DNA of 64,000 bases from Streptomyces clavifer (GTDB taxonomy: Bacteria; Actinomycetota; Actinomycetes; Streptomycetales; Streptomycetaceae), in contig BMWJ01000003.1 in NCBI GenBank assembly GCA_014651175.1, forward strand, positions 682,001 to 746,000. The letters run 5' to 3'. Within the stretch, counting starts at the first letter, position 1. Each line of letters begins with the position of its first letter. The position numbers and the translations under genes were made by a program. Under the pieces are notes generated by a model that did no database searches, had not been told where the DNA came from, and saw only the letters and a program-made list of their open reading frames with translations. Below, piece after piece: positions 53,407 through 62,162 of this stretch.

Positions 53407-55086
53407 TTACTGCCCTGGCGTGTCGCTGGGGCTGCTCCCGCCCAGGTCCTCGAACCACTGCGTGACCGTGGAGATCCCGTCCCCTATGGCCTCCCAGTAC
53501 CCCTTGCCCTGAGCGACCCAGTCCTGGAGCGGTGTCAGCTCCCAGATCAGCCAGCTGGCGATGACCAGCAGCAGCACGGTGAACAGGCATCCCTTGAGAC
53601 AACCGAGACCGGGGATGCGCATCGGGTTGGAGCTGCGCTGCCGGGGCGGGCGCGGGGCCGGCGGCTGCGGTGCCGGCTGCTGCGGGGGCGCGTACTGCTG
53701 CCGCTGGGGCTGGTGTTGCGGCTGGTGCTGCTGGGGTTGGTGCTGCTGCGGCTGGTAGCGCTGCGGCTGCTGCTGCGGGTACTGCTGAGCACGCTGGGGC
53801 TGCGGGCGCTGCTGCCTCTGCGGTGGCTGTTGGGGCTGCTGGCGCTGCGGGGGCTGCTGGTCCTGCGAGGGCTGCTGCTGGCGCTGCGGACGGCGGCGCA
53901 GCGGGTCCTGGCTCGGGTCAAGGTACTGGACCTGCGTCTGCTCGTTGCGGTCGCGGGCCGCCTGGAGCTGGGACTGCCAGGGGTGGGGGTCGTCGGGTCG
54001 CGGCGGGCCGTCGGGGCGCGGCGGCACGGGCGGCATGACCGAGGTCGCGTCGGCATGGCCGCCCGGGGTCTGCTGCATGACGCTGGTCGCGGCCGACGGA
54101 TCGTACGAGCCCGCGTTGCTCGGCAGCACCTGCGTGGGGTCCGCCGCGCCCGGGGTCTCCGGTACGGCGGCGGGCGCCGGGTCCGGTGCGAGCAGGGCAC
54201 CCACGCCCTCGGCGGCAGCGATCTGCGCCGAGTTCGCGTGCACTCCGATGCCCGCGCCGACGGTGCGCAGCGCACGGGCCAGGTTCACGGCGCTGGGCCG
54301 CTGGTCCGGGTCCTTGCGCAGGCAGCGCTCTATGACCGTCCACAGCGGTTCGGGGACGGTGGTGGGGCGCCGGGGCTCCTCGCTGAGGTGCCGGTGCAGG
54401 ACTTCCAGGGCGGTGCCCCCGGCGAACGGCGGGCGGCCGGTGACCAACTCGTACAGCAGGATGCCCGCGCCGTAGATGTCCACGGCGGAGGTCTGCGGAC
54501 GGCCTTCGGCGGACTCGGGCGCCACATAGGCGGGCGTGCCCACGAACTCGTGGGTCCGGGTCAGTCCCGGCGAGTCCGCGAGGCGCGCGATGCCGAAGTC
54601 CGTGAGCATCGGGTGCATCTCGCCGTTGCGCTCGTCGAGCAGCACGTTGGCGGGCTTCAGGTCCCGGTGGACGACACCGTCCGCGTGGCTGGCCGCGAGC
54701 GCGTCCGCGATCTGGGCGGTCAGCAGAGCGGCGGCCACCGGGGTGAACGCGCCGTTCTCGCGGAGGTAGCGGTGCAGGTCGGGGCCGTCGACGAGGTCCA
54801 TCACGAGGGCGAGGAGATCGCCCTCGACGACGAGGTCCCGGGTGCGCACGATGTTCGCGTGGGTGAGCCGCAGGAGCACGGAACGCTCACGCAGGAACCG
54901 CATCACGACATCCGCGTCGTTGGCGAGCTCCTCCTTGAGCACCTTGATCGCAACGGTCTCGCCGGGCTGCCCGGCGACGGCCGCCTCGGCGCCCGCGGTC
55001 TCCCGCTGGCGGGCTCGCCAGACGGTGCCCGTGGCGCCGCGTCCGAGCGGCTCCTCGAGCAGGTACTTGCTGCCTACCGGCCGCAC
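53407..55086 (-). CDS. pkaA: Ser/Thr protein kinase, PkaA-like
   Basis: About 559 residues. The kinase domain spans about 8-270: Gly-loop GRGATGTV, Lys48 (VAIKVL), HRDLKPAN with Asp142, and DFG 163-165. A long Gln/Pro/Arg-rich linker (390-490) precedes one transmembrane helix (CLFTVLLLVIASWLIW) and a short external tail. The start is GTG 55086 with GGAG 8 nt upstream; the open frame reaching 55320 is leader. The pair with pkaB matches S. coelicolor SCO2974-SCO2973 from memory. The poly-Gln/Pro linker is longer than usual. Confidence 0.88.
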   Translation of the reverse strand: MRPVGSKYLLEEPLGRGATGTVWRARQRETAGAEAAVAGQPGETVAIKVLKEELANDADVVMRFLRERSVLLRLTHANIVRTRDLVVEGDLLALVMDLVDGPDLHRYLRENGAFTPVAAALLTAQIADALAASHADGVVHRDLKPANVLLDERNGEMHPMLTDFGIARLADSPGLTRTHEFVGTPAYVAPESAEGRPQTSAVDIYGAGILLYELVTGRPPFAGGTALEVLHRHLSEEPRRPTTVPEPLWTVIERCLRKDPDQRPSAVNLARALRTVGAGIGVHANSAQIAAAEGVGALLAPDPAPAAVPETPGAADPTQVLPSNAGSYDPSAATSVMQQTPGGHADATSVMPPVPPRPDGPPRPDDPHPWQSQLQAARDRNEQTQVQYLDPSQDPLRRRPQRQQQPSQDQQPPQRQQPQQPPQRQQRPQPQRAQQYPQQQPQRYQPQQHQPQQHQPQHQPQRQQYAPPQQPAPQPPAPRPPRQRSSNPMRIPGLGCLKGCLFTVLLLVIASWLIWELTPLQDWVAQGKGYWEAIGDGISTVTQWFEDLGGSSPSDTPGQ

Positions 55087-55516
55087 GTCATGCGCTCCCT
55101 GCTGATCGTTGTGCTTGCGGTCCCCCCGGCCCGCCCGGATGTTCCGGCCCACTCTAGTGCCGCCGTACGGGGCACCGGCCGGTCGCCGTGAGGTCGTGCT
55201 GCCGCGGTCCGCCGCCCTGTCCGGGGGAAGACGCTCACACCGAAGGGTTGGTTGCCGATCGAGTGTGCAGCACTCCCCGTTCAGGACCAAGCAGGCACTT
55301 TTGCACGCACAGTCGGCCATTCAAGATCACTAAGCGGTCACCCCCGGGCGTGTTGTCAGTGGCAGGTGCGAGGATGCCTCCAGCACGGAACTCCGAGGTC
55401 GTGGAACCTCGCACTCCGTGACGACCTGTACCGGACGACGCGTCCGTGCCGGGTGGGGGGAATCACAGGGCATTTCCCCTGCCGGGCGCCCCGCGCAGAA
55501 GGGACCGCTGACGGCG
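55087..55516. other. Divergent promoter region between pkaA and the FHA gene
   Basis: About 430 bp without a gene. The open frame on the plus strand that reaches 55418 reads into the FHA gene, but the N-terminal 33 codons lack coding character. Two divergent promoters are expected; I see no convincing -35/-10 pair. Confidence 0.4.
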
Positions 55517-58500
55517 ATGCAGATCCGGCTGACCGTCCTCGCGCCGCGCAGCGGCCAGACCCCGGCACGCACCTGCGACGTGCTCGTCACCGCCCCCGCG
55601 GGGACGGCCCTCGCGGCCGTGGCCTCGAGCCTGGCCGCGGCGGTGACCGGCCCCGAGGGCTCCCAGGGCGGCGGTGCCGTGGTGCTGTACGCCGGGCGTG
55701 ACCGCCTCGACCCGCAGCGCTGCTCCCTGGGCGAGCCGCCCCTGGTGGACGGCGCGGTCCTCTCGCTGCAGCTGCCCGGTGAGGACGAGGCCGCGGACGA
55801 CGCCGTCCCGGCGCGGCTGCACGTGATCGCGGGCCCCGATGCCGGCGGGGTCCACCTGCTGCACGGCGGACAGATCCGCATCGGACGCTCCACCGACGCG
55901 GACGTCCCCCTCGACGACCCCGACGTGTCGCGGCTCCACTGCGCGGTGACGGTCTCCGAGGACGGCCGGGTGTCGGTCGCCGACCTGGGCTCCACCAACG
56001 GCACCTCCCTGGACGGCACGGAGATCGACGGGCGCCCGGTCCGGCTGGCCCCGGGCGCCCTGCTGCGCCTCGGCGAGTCGACGCTCCGGCTGACGACGGG
56101 CACCCGCACGCCCACGCTCACCACGGCGCCCGACGGCGAGGGCCACCTGCGCGTGAACCGGGCGGACGCCAGGAGCACCCGCGGGGCGGGCCCGCACGAG
56201 GACGCGCAGGAGACCGGCGGCGAGGGCCGGGCCGGCGGATCGCACAGCCGCGCCTACAGCCCGGAGCCCTCCCGCCACGACACCCACGGCGGACACGCCC
56301 CGTACGACGGCGGACCCGCCGGGCACGACACCCACGGCGGACACGGCGGACACGGCCCGTACGACGGCGGGCCCGCCGGGCACGACGAGCACCGCGGCGG
56401 TACCGACGGGCGCCCGCAGCAGGCTTCCCACGGGCGCGGCACCCACCTCGCGGGGGGCGAGCCCCCGCGGCGCGGCGGCATAGGCGCCTGGGCGCGGCGT
56501 CTGGCAGGCGGCAAGGGCGAGCCGGAGACCTCGGAGCCGGCCGGTACCTCTCCCTCCCCCTCCCTCCCGGCTCCGTCACCCTCGGCACCCGCGGGGACCT
56601 GGCCGGATCCCGCCACCGTGCTCCTCACCGCGCTCGGCCCCGGCCCCCGGCTGTGGGAGCGCGACACCTCGCACCCGGAGTCCCTGGTCGTGCGCCTGGG
56701 CACGACGGAGCGGGCCGACCTGTCCGCCGTACCGGTCACCGTGGGGCTGCGGGAGGCCGGCTCCCTCGGGCTCGCCGGGCCCCGGGCGCGGCTGTCCGGA
56801 CTGGCCCGCTCGACGGTGGCGCAGCTCGCCGCGCTGCACTCCCCCTTCGACCTGGAGATCGTGCTGATCGCCACGGACCGGGCCCGCGGCACGGAGGAGC
56901 GGCGGCGCGAGTGGTCCTGGCTCGGGTGGCTGCCGCATCTGCGCCCCATGCACGGCCAGGACTGCAGACTGCTGCTGGCGTACGACCGGGAGCAGGCGGA
57001 CGCCCGTGCCGCGGAGCTGGTCCGGCGTCTGGAGGAGGGGCCGCTGGGCCCCGGCTGGGCGAGCGCGGACCGGGCCGCGGTGGCCGAGGCCGCCCGCCGC
57101 CACGAGGGACCCCGCACGGTGGTGATCGTGGACGGCGACCCCGGTTCCGCCGCCCTGCGTGAGACCACCGCGGCCCTGGCCGGCGCCGGAGCGGCTGCCG
57201 GAATCCACCTCATCTGCCTGGCCGAGACCCCGGCCGCGTCGCCCACGTCCCCGGTCGCCGCGACCTACGACACGGCGTGCCGGGCCTCGATCGCCTTCCG
57301 TGAGTGCGGGGCGGTCGCGATGCTGAGCGGCGATGTGGCGACCGCGCTGCGGCTGCTGCGTACGGCGGGCGGCCGGACGGCCGGACACGGCACCGTCGCC
57401 GCGGTGGACGCGGTGTCGGTGGCCTGGGCCGAGCGGTTCGCGCGCGCCCTGGCCCCGCTGCGCGACGAGGGCTCGGCCGCCCTGCCCGGGAGACCCATGG
57501 CCGCGGCCCTGCCCCCGTCCGCCCGGTTGCTGGACGAGCTGGGCCTGGCCAGAGCCACCCCGGCCTCCCTGATGGCCCGTTGGGCCTCCACCGCGGAGGA
57601 GCAGCCCGGTGCGTCGGTGCGCACGGCGGCCCCGGCCGGTGCGGACCTGCACACCACGAGTTCCGGCCGCACCCTGAGCACCGGTCCCCGGGTGGGCCAG
57701 CAGCGCGAGGCCCCCGGCCCCGGCCGTACGCCGTTCCGGGACAGCGGTCCCACCGGCGCCGGCTCGGGCCACTCCTCCTACGCCCAGGCCGGCGAGGTGC
57801 CCGGACAGCGGCGCGAGGTACCGGCCCCCGCCGCCTCCGGTTACGCGGGACGCCCGGTGATCGTCCTCGGTGCCGGGCCGCACGGCCCCCTGTCCGTCGA
57901 TCTGGCCGACGAGGGACCGCACCTGCTGATCGAGGGACCGGCGGGCAGCGGCCGTACGGAGCTGCTGCGGGCCGTCGCCGCCTCGCTCGCCTCCGCCGCC
58001 CGGCCCGACCGGCTCGGCATCCTGCTGATCGACGGCGCGGGGGGTGAGCGCGGGGAGCGCGGCGAGGGCCTGGGCCCCTGCGCGGAGCTGCCGCACGTCT
58101 TCACCCACCTGGTCGCCTCCGACCCCGTACGGATGCGGGAGTTCGCCCAGGCGCTCGGCGGCGAGCTGAAGCGCCGCGCGGAGCTGCTCGGCCGGCTGGA
58201 CTTCACCGAATGGCACGCACGGTACGAGCGATCGCAGACGCTCACCGGGAGACGCGCCTCCGGAGCGGCCGAACAGCGCGGCGACCTCGACTCCCCCGCC
58301 AGCGGCACCCTGCGGCTCCGTCCCGCAGCCGCGCGGCCCCTGGACCCCGGCCCCTCTCCGCTGCCCAGGCTCGTCGTCCTGGCCGACGATTTCGACGCCC
58401 TGGTCGCCCCGGCTCTCGGCAGCCCCGGCCGGCCGTCCGCCGGGTCCGTCGTGCGCGTGCTGGAGGCCGTGGCCAGGGACGGCGGACGGCTCGGCGTCCA

Positions 58501-58888
58501 TCTGGTCGCCACCTCCGCCCGCCCCGACCGCACCGAGGACACGGAGCTGGCCCGCGGAGCCAGGCTGCGCATCATCCTGGACCCGCCCGTCGTACCGCCG
58601 CCCCCGGACGAGACGGCACCGGGACGCGGACGCCTGGGGCATCCCGACGGCCGGGTGACGCCGTTCCAGGGCGGCAGGGTCACGGGCCGCATCCCGCGCA
58701 CGGCGACCCTGCGTCCCACCGTCGTCCCGCTGGAGTGGGAGCGCATGGGCGATCCTCCGGCCCGCCGGCAGGTCCGCGAGCTGGGCAACGGGCCCACCGA
58801 CCTGGCCCTGCTCGCCAGCGCCCTGGAGCGGGCGGCCCGTTCGGTGAACGCGGAGCGGCTGCCCCCGCTGGCCCCCTCCCACCCGTGA
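55517..58888 (+). CDS. FHA-domain FtsK/EssC-like ATPase, degenerate P-loop
   Basis: About 1123 residues from ATG 55517. A ubiquitin-like N-terminal region (1-90) precedes an FHA domain (GRSTDADV 123-130, SRLH 138-141, GSTNGT 158-163), then a His/Gly/Asp-rich linker (to about 350). An FtsK/SpoIIIE-like body follows, with the EssC/EccC hallmark LGWLPHLRP near 470. The only P-loop is GPAGSGRT (807-814), with Arg in place of Lys, so ATP use is doubtful. LVVLADDFDAL near 953 is the Walker B-like strand. There are no transmembrane spans. It sits beside pkaA, whose phosphothreonine sites it may bind. Not a classical EssC. Confidence 0.85.
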   Translation: MQIRLTVLAPRSGQTPARTCDVLVTAPAGTALAAVASSLAAAVTGPEGSQGGGAVVLYAGRDRLDPQRCSLGEPPLVDGAVLSLQLPGEDEAADDAVPARLHVIAGPDAGGVHLLHGGQIRIGRSTDADVPLDDPDVSRLHCAVTVSEDGRVSVADLGSTNGTSLDGTEIDGRPVRLAPGALLRLGESTLRLTTGTRTPTLTTAPDGEGHLRVNRADARSTRGAGPHEDAQETGGEGRAGGSHSRAYSPEPSRHDTHGGHAPYDGGPAGHDTHGGHGGHGPYDGGPAGHDEHRGGTDGRPQQASHGRGTHLAGGEPPRRGGIGAWARRLAGGKGEPETSEPAGTSPSPSLPAPSPSAPAGTWPDPATVLLTALGPGPRLWERDTSHPESLVVRLGTTERADLSAVPVTVGLREAGSLGLAGPRARLSGLARSTVAQLAALHSPFDLEIVLIATDRARGTEERRREWSWLGWLPHLRPMHGQDCRLLLAYDREQADARAAELVRRLEEGPLGPGWASADRAAVAEAARRHEGPRTVVIVDGDPGSAALRETTAALAGAGAAAGIHLICLAETPAASPTSPVAATYDTACRASIAFRECGAVAMLSGDVATALRLLRTAGGRTAGHGTVAAVDAVSVAWAERFARALAPLRDEGSAALPGRPMAAALPPSARLLDELGLARATPASLMARWASTAEEQPGASVRTAAPAGADLHTTSSGRTLSTGPRVGQQREAPGPGRTPFRDSGPTGAGSGHSSYAQAGEVPGQRREVPAPAASGYAGRPVIVLGAGPHGPLSVDLADEGPHLLIEGPAGSGRTELLRAVAASLASAARPDRLGILLIDGAGGERGERGEGLGPCAELPHVFTHLVASDPVRMREFAQALGGELKRRAELLGRLDFTEWHARYERSQTLTGRRASGAAEQRGDLDSPASGTLRLRPAAARPLDPGPSPLPRLVVLADDFDALVAPALGSPGRPSAGSVVRVLEAVARDGGRLGVHLVATSARPDRTEDTELARGARLRIILDPPVVPPPPDETAPGRGRLGHPDGRVTPFQGGRVTGRIPRTATLRPTVVPLEWERMGDPPARRQVRELGNGPTDLALLASALERAARSVNAERLPPLAPSHP

Positions 58889-58964
58889 ATTCCGCTCCGT
58901 CTCCCTGTCGCTGACGCCACGTCACGAGCCGATCACGATCTCCGTGGTGGGGGTGATCGCGGTA

Positions 58965-58993
58965 TTGCGGCACCTGTTGACCCGGCGTAGGAC
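58965..58993 (+). promoter_or_regulatory. Predicted promoter of the second sugar ABC operon
   Basis: TTGCGG (58965-58970) and TAGGAC (58988-58993) are separated by 17 bp, about 110 bp upstream of the binding-protein ATG. A GATCAC/GTGATC dyad lies just upstream (58931 and 58953). Confidence 0.4.
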
Positions 58994-59104
58994 TGTGCGG
59001 ACGAACGGCAAGTCGAACCGCACGATGTGAGACGCGACCAGCACCGAACAGCCCCACCGTCGGTGCCGGTCCGTGCACACACGCACAGGAGAGACGGGGC
59101 AGAG

Positions 59105-60469
59105 ATGCGCACAACCCTTCGCATGCGCAGGGCCGCACTGGTGTTCACCGCGATCGGGGCGCTGGCCCTCACCGGCTGCGGTGGAGGCGATGACGGCAAG
59201 GACGGAGCGGACGCGGGATCCGGTCCGGACAAGGACAGTTCGCCGACCGTCGTCCTGCCGAAACTGGACGGTGAGAAGGTCTCGGTCGCCGCGGTCTGGA
59301 CGGGCCCCGAGCAGGCCAACTTCACCAAGGTGCTGGACGAGTTCGAGAAGCGCACGGGGGCCACGGTCACCTTCGTCCCGGCGCAGGACCCGATCGTCAA
59401 CTTCCTCGGTACGAAGATAGCGGGCGGCCAGCCGCCGGACGTCGCGATGATCCCGCAGGTGGGCGCGATCCAGCAGGCCGTGGCCAAGAAGTGGGCCAAG
59501 CCGGTCGGCGACGAGGCCAGGGCCCAGCTCGGCCAGAACTACGCGCAGGTCTGGCAGGACCTCGGCGCGGTGGACGGCACCCAGTACGGCGTCTACTTCA
59601 AGGCCGCCAACAAGTCCCTGATCTGGTACAACGCCCAGGCGTTCGAGAACGCGGGCGCGAGCGAGCCGAAGACCTGGAAGGACTTCATCGCCACGGCCGA
59701 GACCGTCTCCGCCTCCGGTGTCACCCCGGTCTCGGTCGGCGGCGCGGACGGCTGGACGCTCACCGACTGGTTCGAGAACATCTACCTCTCCCAGGCGGGC
59801 CCGGAGAAGTACGACCAGCTGGCCAAGCACGAGATCAAGTGGACGGACCCGTCCGTGAAGGACGCTCTCACCACCCTCGCCGAGCTCTTCGGCAAGCCGG
59901 AGCTCATCGCGGGCGGCGCCGACGGCGCGCTGCAGACGGAATTCCCGACCTCCGTGACGCAGACGTTCACCGGGGGCGACCAGCCCAAGGGGGCGATGGT
60001 GTTCGAGGGCGACTTCGTCTCCGTCAACATCGCGCAGACCGAGGCGAAGATCGGCACGGACGCCAAGGTGTTCCCGTTCCCGGCGGTCGGCGCGGACTCC
60101 CCCGTGGTGACGGGCGGCGACGCGGCCGTGGCGCTCAAGGACAGCAAGGGCGCCCAGGCGCTGCTGACCTGGCTCGCCTCGGTCGACGCGGCGAAGATCT
60201 GGGCCGAGCAGGGCGGGTTCATCTCGCCCAACAAGGCGCTGGACGCGGCCGCCTACCCGAACGATGTGCAGCGCACCATGGCCGAGGCGCTGATCGCGGC
60301 CGGGGACGACGTCCGGTTCGACATGTCCGACCAGGCCCCGCAGTCGTTCGGCGGGACGCCCGGGAAGGGCGAGTGGAAGATCCTCCAGGACTTCCTGAAG
60401 AACCCGAAGGACATCGCGGGGGCCCAGGCGAAGCTGGAGTCCGACGCGGCCGCGGCGTACAAGAGCTGA
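59105..60469 (+). CDS. Sugar-binding lipoprotein of a second CUT1 ABC system
   Basis: About 454 residues. The signal sequence ends in a lipobox-like LALTGC (Cys25). The mature domain is an alpha-glucoside or oligosaccharide type SBP (KVLDEFEKRTGATVTFVPAQ, LIWYNAQAFENAGASEPKTWKDF). The start was set at ATG 59105 (MRTTLRMRRAA). The two permease genes follow directly. The ATPase is again absent, so MsiK is likely shared. Ligand unknown. Confidence 0.92.
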   Translation: MRTTLRMRRAALVFTAIGALALTGCGGGDDGKDGADAGSGPDKDSSPTVVLPKLDGEKVSVAAVWTGPEQANFTKVLDEFEKRTGATVTFVPAQDPIVNFLGTKIAGGQPPDVAMIPQVGAIQQAVAKKWAKPVGDEARAQLGQNYAQVWQDLGAVDGTQYGVYFKAANKSLIWYNAQAFENAGASEPKTWKDFIATAETVSASGVTPVSVGGADGWTLTDWFENIYLSQAGPEKYDQLAKHEIKWTDPSVKDALTTLAELFGKPELIAGGADGALQTEFPTSVTQTFTGGDQPKGAMVFEGDFVSVNIAQTEAKIGTDAKVFPFPAVGADSPVVTGGDAAVALKDSKGAQALLTWLASVDAAKIWAEQGGFISPNKALDAAAYPNDVQRTMAEALIAAGDDVRFDMSDQAPQSFGGTPGKGEWKILQDFLKNPKDIAGAQAKLESDAAAAYKS

Positions 60470-60473
60470 CGGG

Positions 60474-61850
60474 ATGAGCACAACGACAGCGGGGGGCCCC
60501 GCCCCGGTGCCTCCCGCCGCCCGGCGTCCTGACGAGCCCCCGCGCGTCCGCACGCGCAGGAGCGTGACCGGCACCCGGAGGGTCATCGCGGCGGCGTTCC
60601 TGCTGCCGGCCCTGGTGCTGCTCGGCGCGCTCGTCGTCTATCCGATCGTGTACTCCGTGTACCGGTCCTTCCTCGACCAGTCGGGGACCGGTTTCGCGGG
60701 CCTCGACAACTACAAGGCGCTGTTCACCGACGACACCATCCGCACGGCGGTGCGGAACAACGCGATCTGGGTCGTGTTCGCACCGACGGTCGCCACCGCG
60801 CTGGGGCTGATCTTCGCGGTGCTGACCGAACGCATCCGGTGGGGTACGGCGTTCAAACTGATCGTCTTCATGCCGATGGCGATCTCGATGCTCGCCGCGG
60901 GCATCATCTTCCGGCTGGTGTACGACCAGGCCCCGGAGCGCGGGGTCGCCAACGCGGTGGCCGTGGGCGTGCACGACACCTTCGCCGCGTCCTCGGGCTT
61001 CCCGAAGGCGCACCCGCTGCCGGTCCACCCGCTGAAGTCGGGCGGCGGCGGTTCCTTCGTGACGAAGGAACCGGTCCGGGCCGGTGAGCCGGTGCGGCTG
61101 CCGCTGGTGGGGGTGGCCCCGGCGAAGATGCCGGACGGCGCCCGGCCGGCGAAGGCCGTGACGGCGGCGGCGGACGGGAGGATCACCGGCACCGCGTGGC
61201 TGGACTTCACCAAGGGGGGAGGCGGGAAGCCCAACGTCGTCGACCCGAAGGAGCTCGGCCTCGACGGCATCACGGTCGAGGCGGTCAGGGACGGCAAGGT
61301 CGTCGCCTCGGCCACGGCGGGCGCGGACGGCGTGTTCACCCTGCCCGCGTCGGCGGACGGCGCGCAGATCCGGCTCCCGGCGGAGAACTTCCGGGAGCCG
61401 TACAACGGCGTCGACTGGCTCGGACCGTCCCTGGTGACACCGGGGATCATCGGCAGCTACGTGTGGATGTGGGCGGGCTTCGCGATGGTGCTGATAGCGG
61501 CGGGCCTGGCGGGCCTGCCGCGCGAACTCCTGGAAGCGGCCCGGGTGGACGGTGCGAACGAGTGGCAGGTGTTCCGCCGGATCACGGTCCCGATGCTCGC
61601 GCCGGTCCTGGCGGTGGTGCTGGTCACCCTGATGATCAACGTCCTGAAGATCTTCGACCTGGTCTTCATCATCGCGCCGGGCTCCTCGCAGGACGACGCG
61701 AACGTCCTGGCACTCCAGCTGTACCGGTCCTCGTTCGGCACGGACGCGGACCTGGGGGTCGGCAGCGCCATCGCGGTACTCCTGCTGCTGCTGGTGATCC
61801 CGGTGATGCTCTTCAACATCCGCCGGATGCGGAGGGAGGGCCGCCGATGA
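60474..61850 (+). CDS. Sugar ABC permease with a 160-residue external insertion
   Basis: A 458-residue MalF-like permease. After a Pro/Arg-rich N-terminus come spans at 38-62, 95-118 and 128-150. Residues 155-318 form an extra domain with a Gly-rich linker (KSGGGGSF) and strand-rich sequence resembling a CNA-B/SdrD-type repeat (GITVEAVRDGKVVASATAGADGVFTL). Then come the remaining spans and the EAA loop ELLEAARVDGANEWQ (351-365). The insertion occupies the same position as the periplasmic P2 loop of E. coli MalF. The TGA stop overlaps the first micro-ORF ATG. Confidence 0.9.
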   Translation: MSTTTAGGPAPVPPAARRPDEPPRVRTRRSVTGTRRVIAAAFLLPALVLLGALVVYPIVYSVYRSFLDQSGTGFAGLDNYKALFTDDTIRTAVRNNAIWVVFAPTVATALGLIFAVLTERIRWGTAFKLIVFMPMAISMLAAGIIFRLVYDQAPERGVANAVAVGVHDTFAASSGFPKAHPLPVHPLKSGGGGSFVTKEPVRAGEPVRLPLVGVAPAKMPDGARPAKAVTAAADGRITGTAWLDFTKGGGGKPNVVDPKELGLDGITVEAVRDGKVVASATAGADGVFTLPASADGAQIRLPAENFREPYNGVDWLGPSLVTPGIIGSYVWMWAGFAMVLIAAGLAGLPRELLEAARVDGANEWQVFRRITVPMLAPVLAVVLVTLMINVLKIFDLVFIIAPGSSQDDANVLALQLYRSSFGTDADLGVGSAIAVLLLLLVIPVMLFNIRRMRREGRR

Positions 61851-61954
61851 CCACGCCGGACACCACAGCGACGGCCCCCTCCCGGGGGTACGGGGGTCGC
61901 CCCCCGGAAGAACACAGCAACATCCGCCGGACGCGGAAGGAGGGCCGCCGATGA
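61847..61954 (+). CDS. Micro-ORF 1 of the permease repeat
   Basis: 35 residues (MTTPDTTATAP ... NIRRTRKEGRR). The ATG overlaps the permease stop and its own TGA overlaps the next ATG. It has a GGAGGG site upstream. It may be expressed by coupling or may be a by-product of duplication. Confidence 0.5.
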   Translation: MTTPDTTATAPSRGYGGRPPEEHSNIRRTRKEGRR

Positions 61955-62058
61955 CCACGCCGGACACCACAGCGACGGCCCCCTCCCGGGGGTACGGGGG
62001 TCGCCCCCCGGAAGAACACAGCAACATCCGCCGGATGCGGAAGGAGGGCCGACGATGA
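61951..62058 (+). CDS. Micro-ORF 2 of the permease repeat
   Basis: Also 35 residues, differing from the first by one or two substitutions (NIRRMRKEGRR). It is overlapped at both ends by ATGA. The upstream site is GGAGGG. Confidence 0.5.
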   Translation: MTTPDTTATAPSRGYGGRPPEEHSNIRRMRKEGRR

Positions 62059-62162
62059 CCACGCCCGACACCACAGCGACGGCCCCCTCCCAGGGGCACG
62101 GGGGCCGCCCCCCGGAGAAACACAGCAACATCCGCCGGATGCGGAAGGAGGGCCGACGATGA
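62055..62162 (+). CDS. Micro-ORF 3 of the permease repeat
   Basis: 35 residues, the most divergent copy (SQGHGGRPPEKHS). Its TGA overlaps the ATG of the second permease (62159), so translation can pass from permease 1 to permease 2 through the chain. Confidence 0.5.
   Translation: MTTPDTTATAPSQGHGGRPPEKHSNIRRMRKEGRR

Larger units (their letters stand above)
61815..62161. repeat. 104-bp tandem repeat, three full copies plus 35 bp
   Basis: Copies begin at 61815, 61919 and 62023, with a partial at 62127. Each carries the permease C-terminal codons, a GGAGGG ribosome site and an ATG. A unit of 104 bp is not a multiple of three, so each copy shifts frame. The repeats are about 95% identical. Confidence 0.95.
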
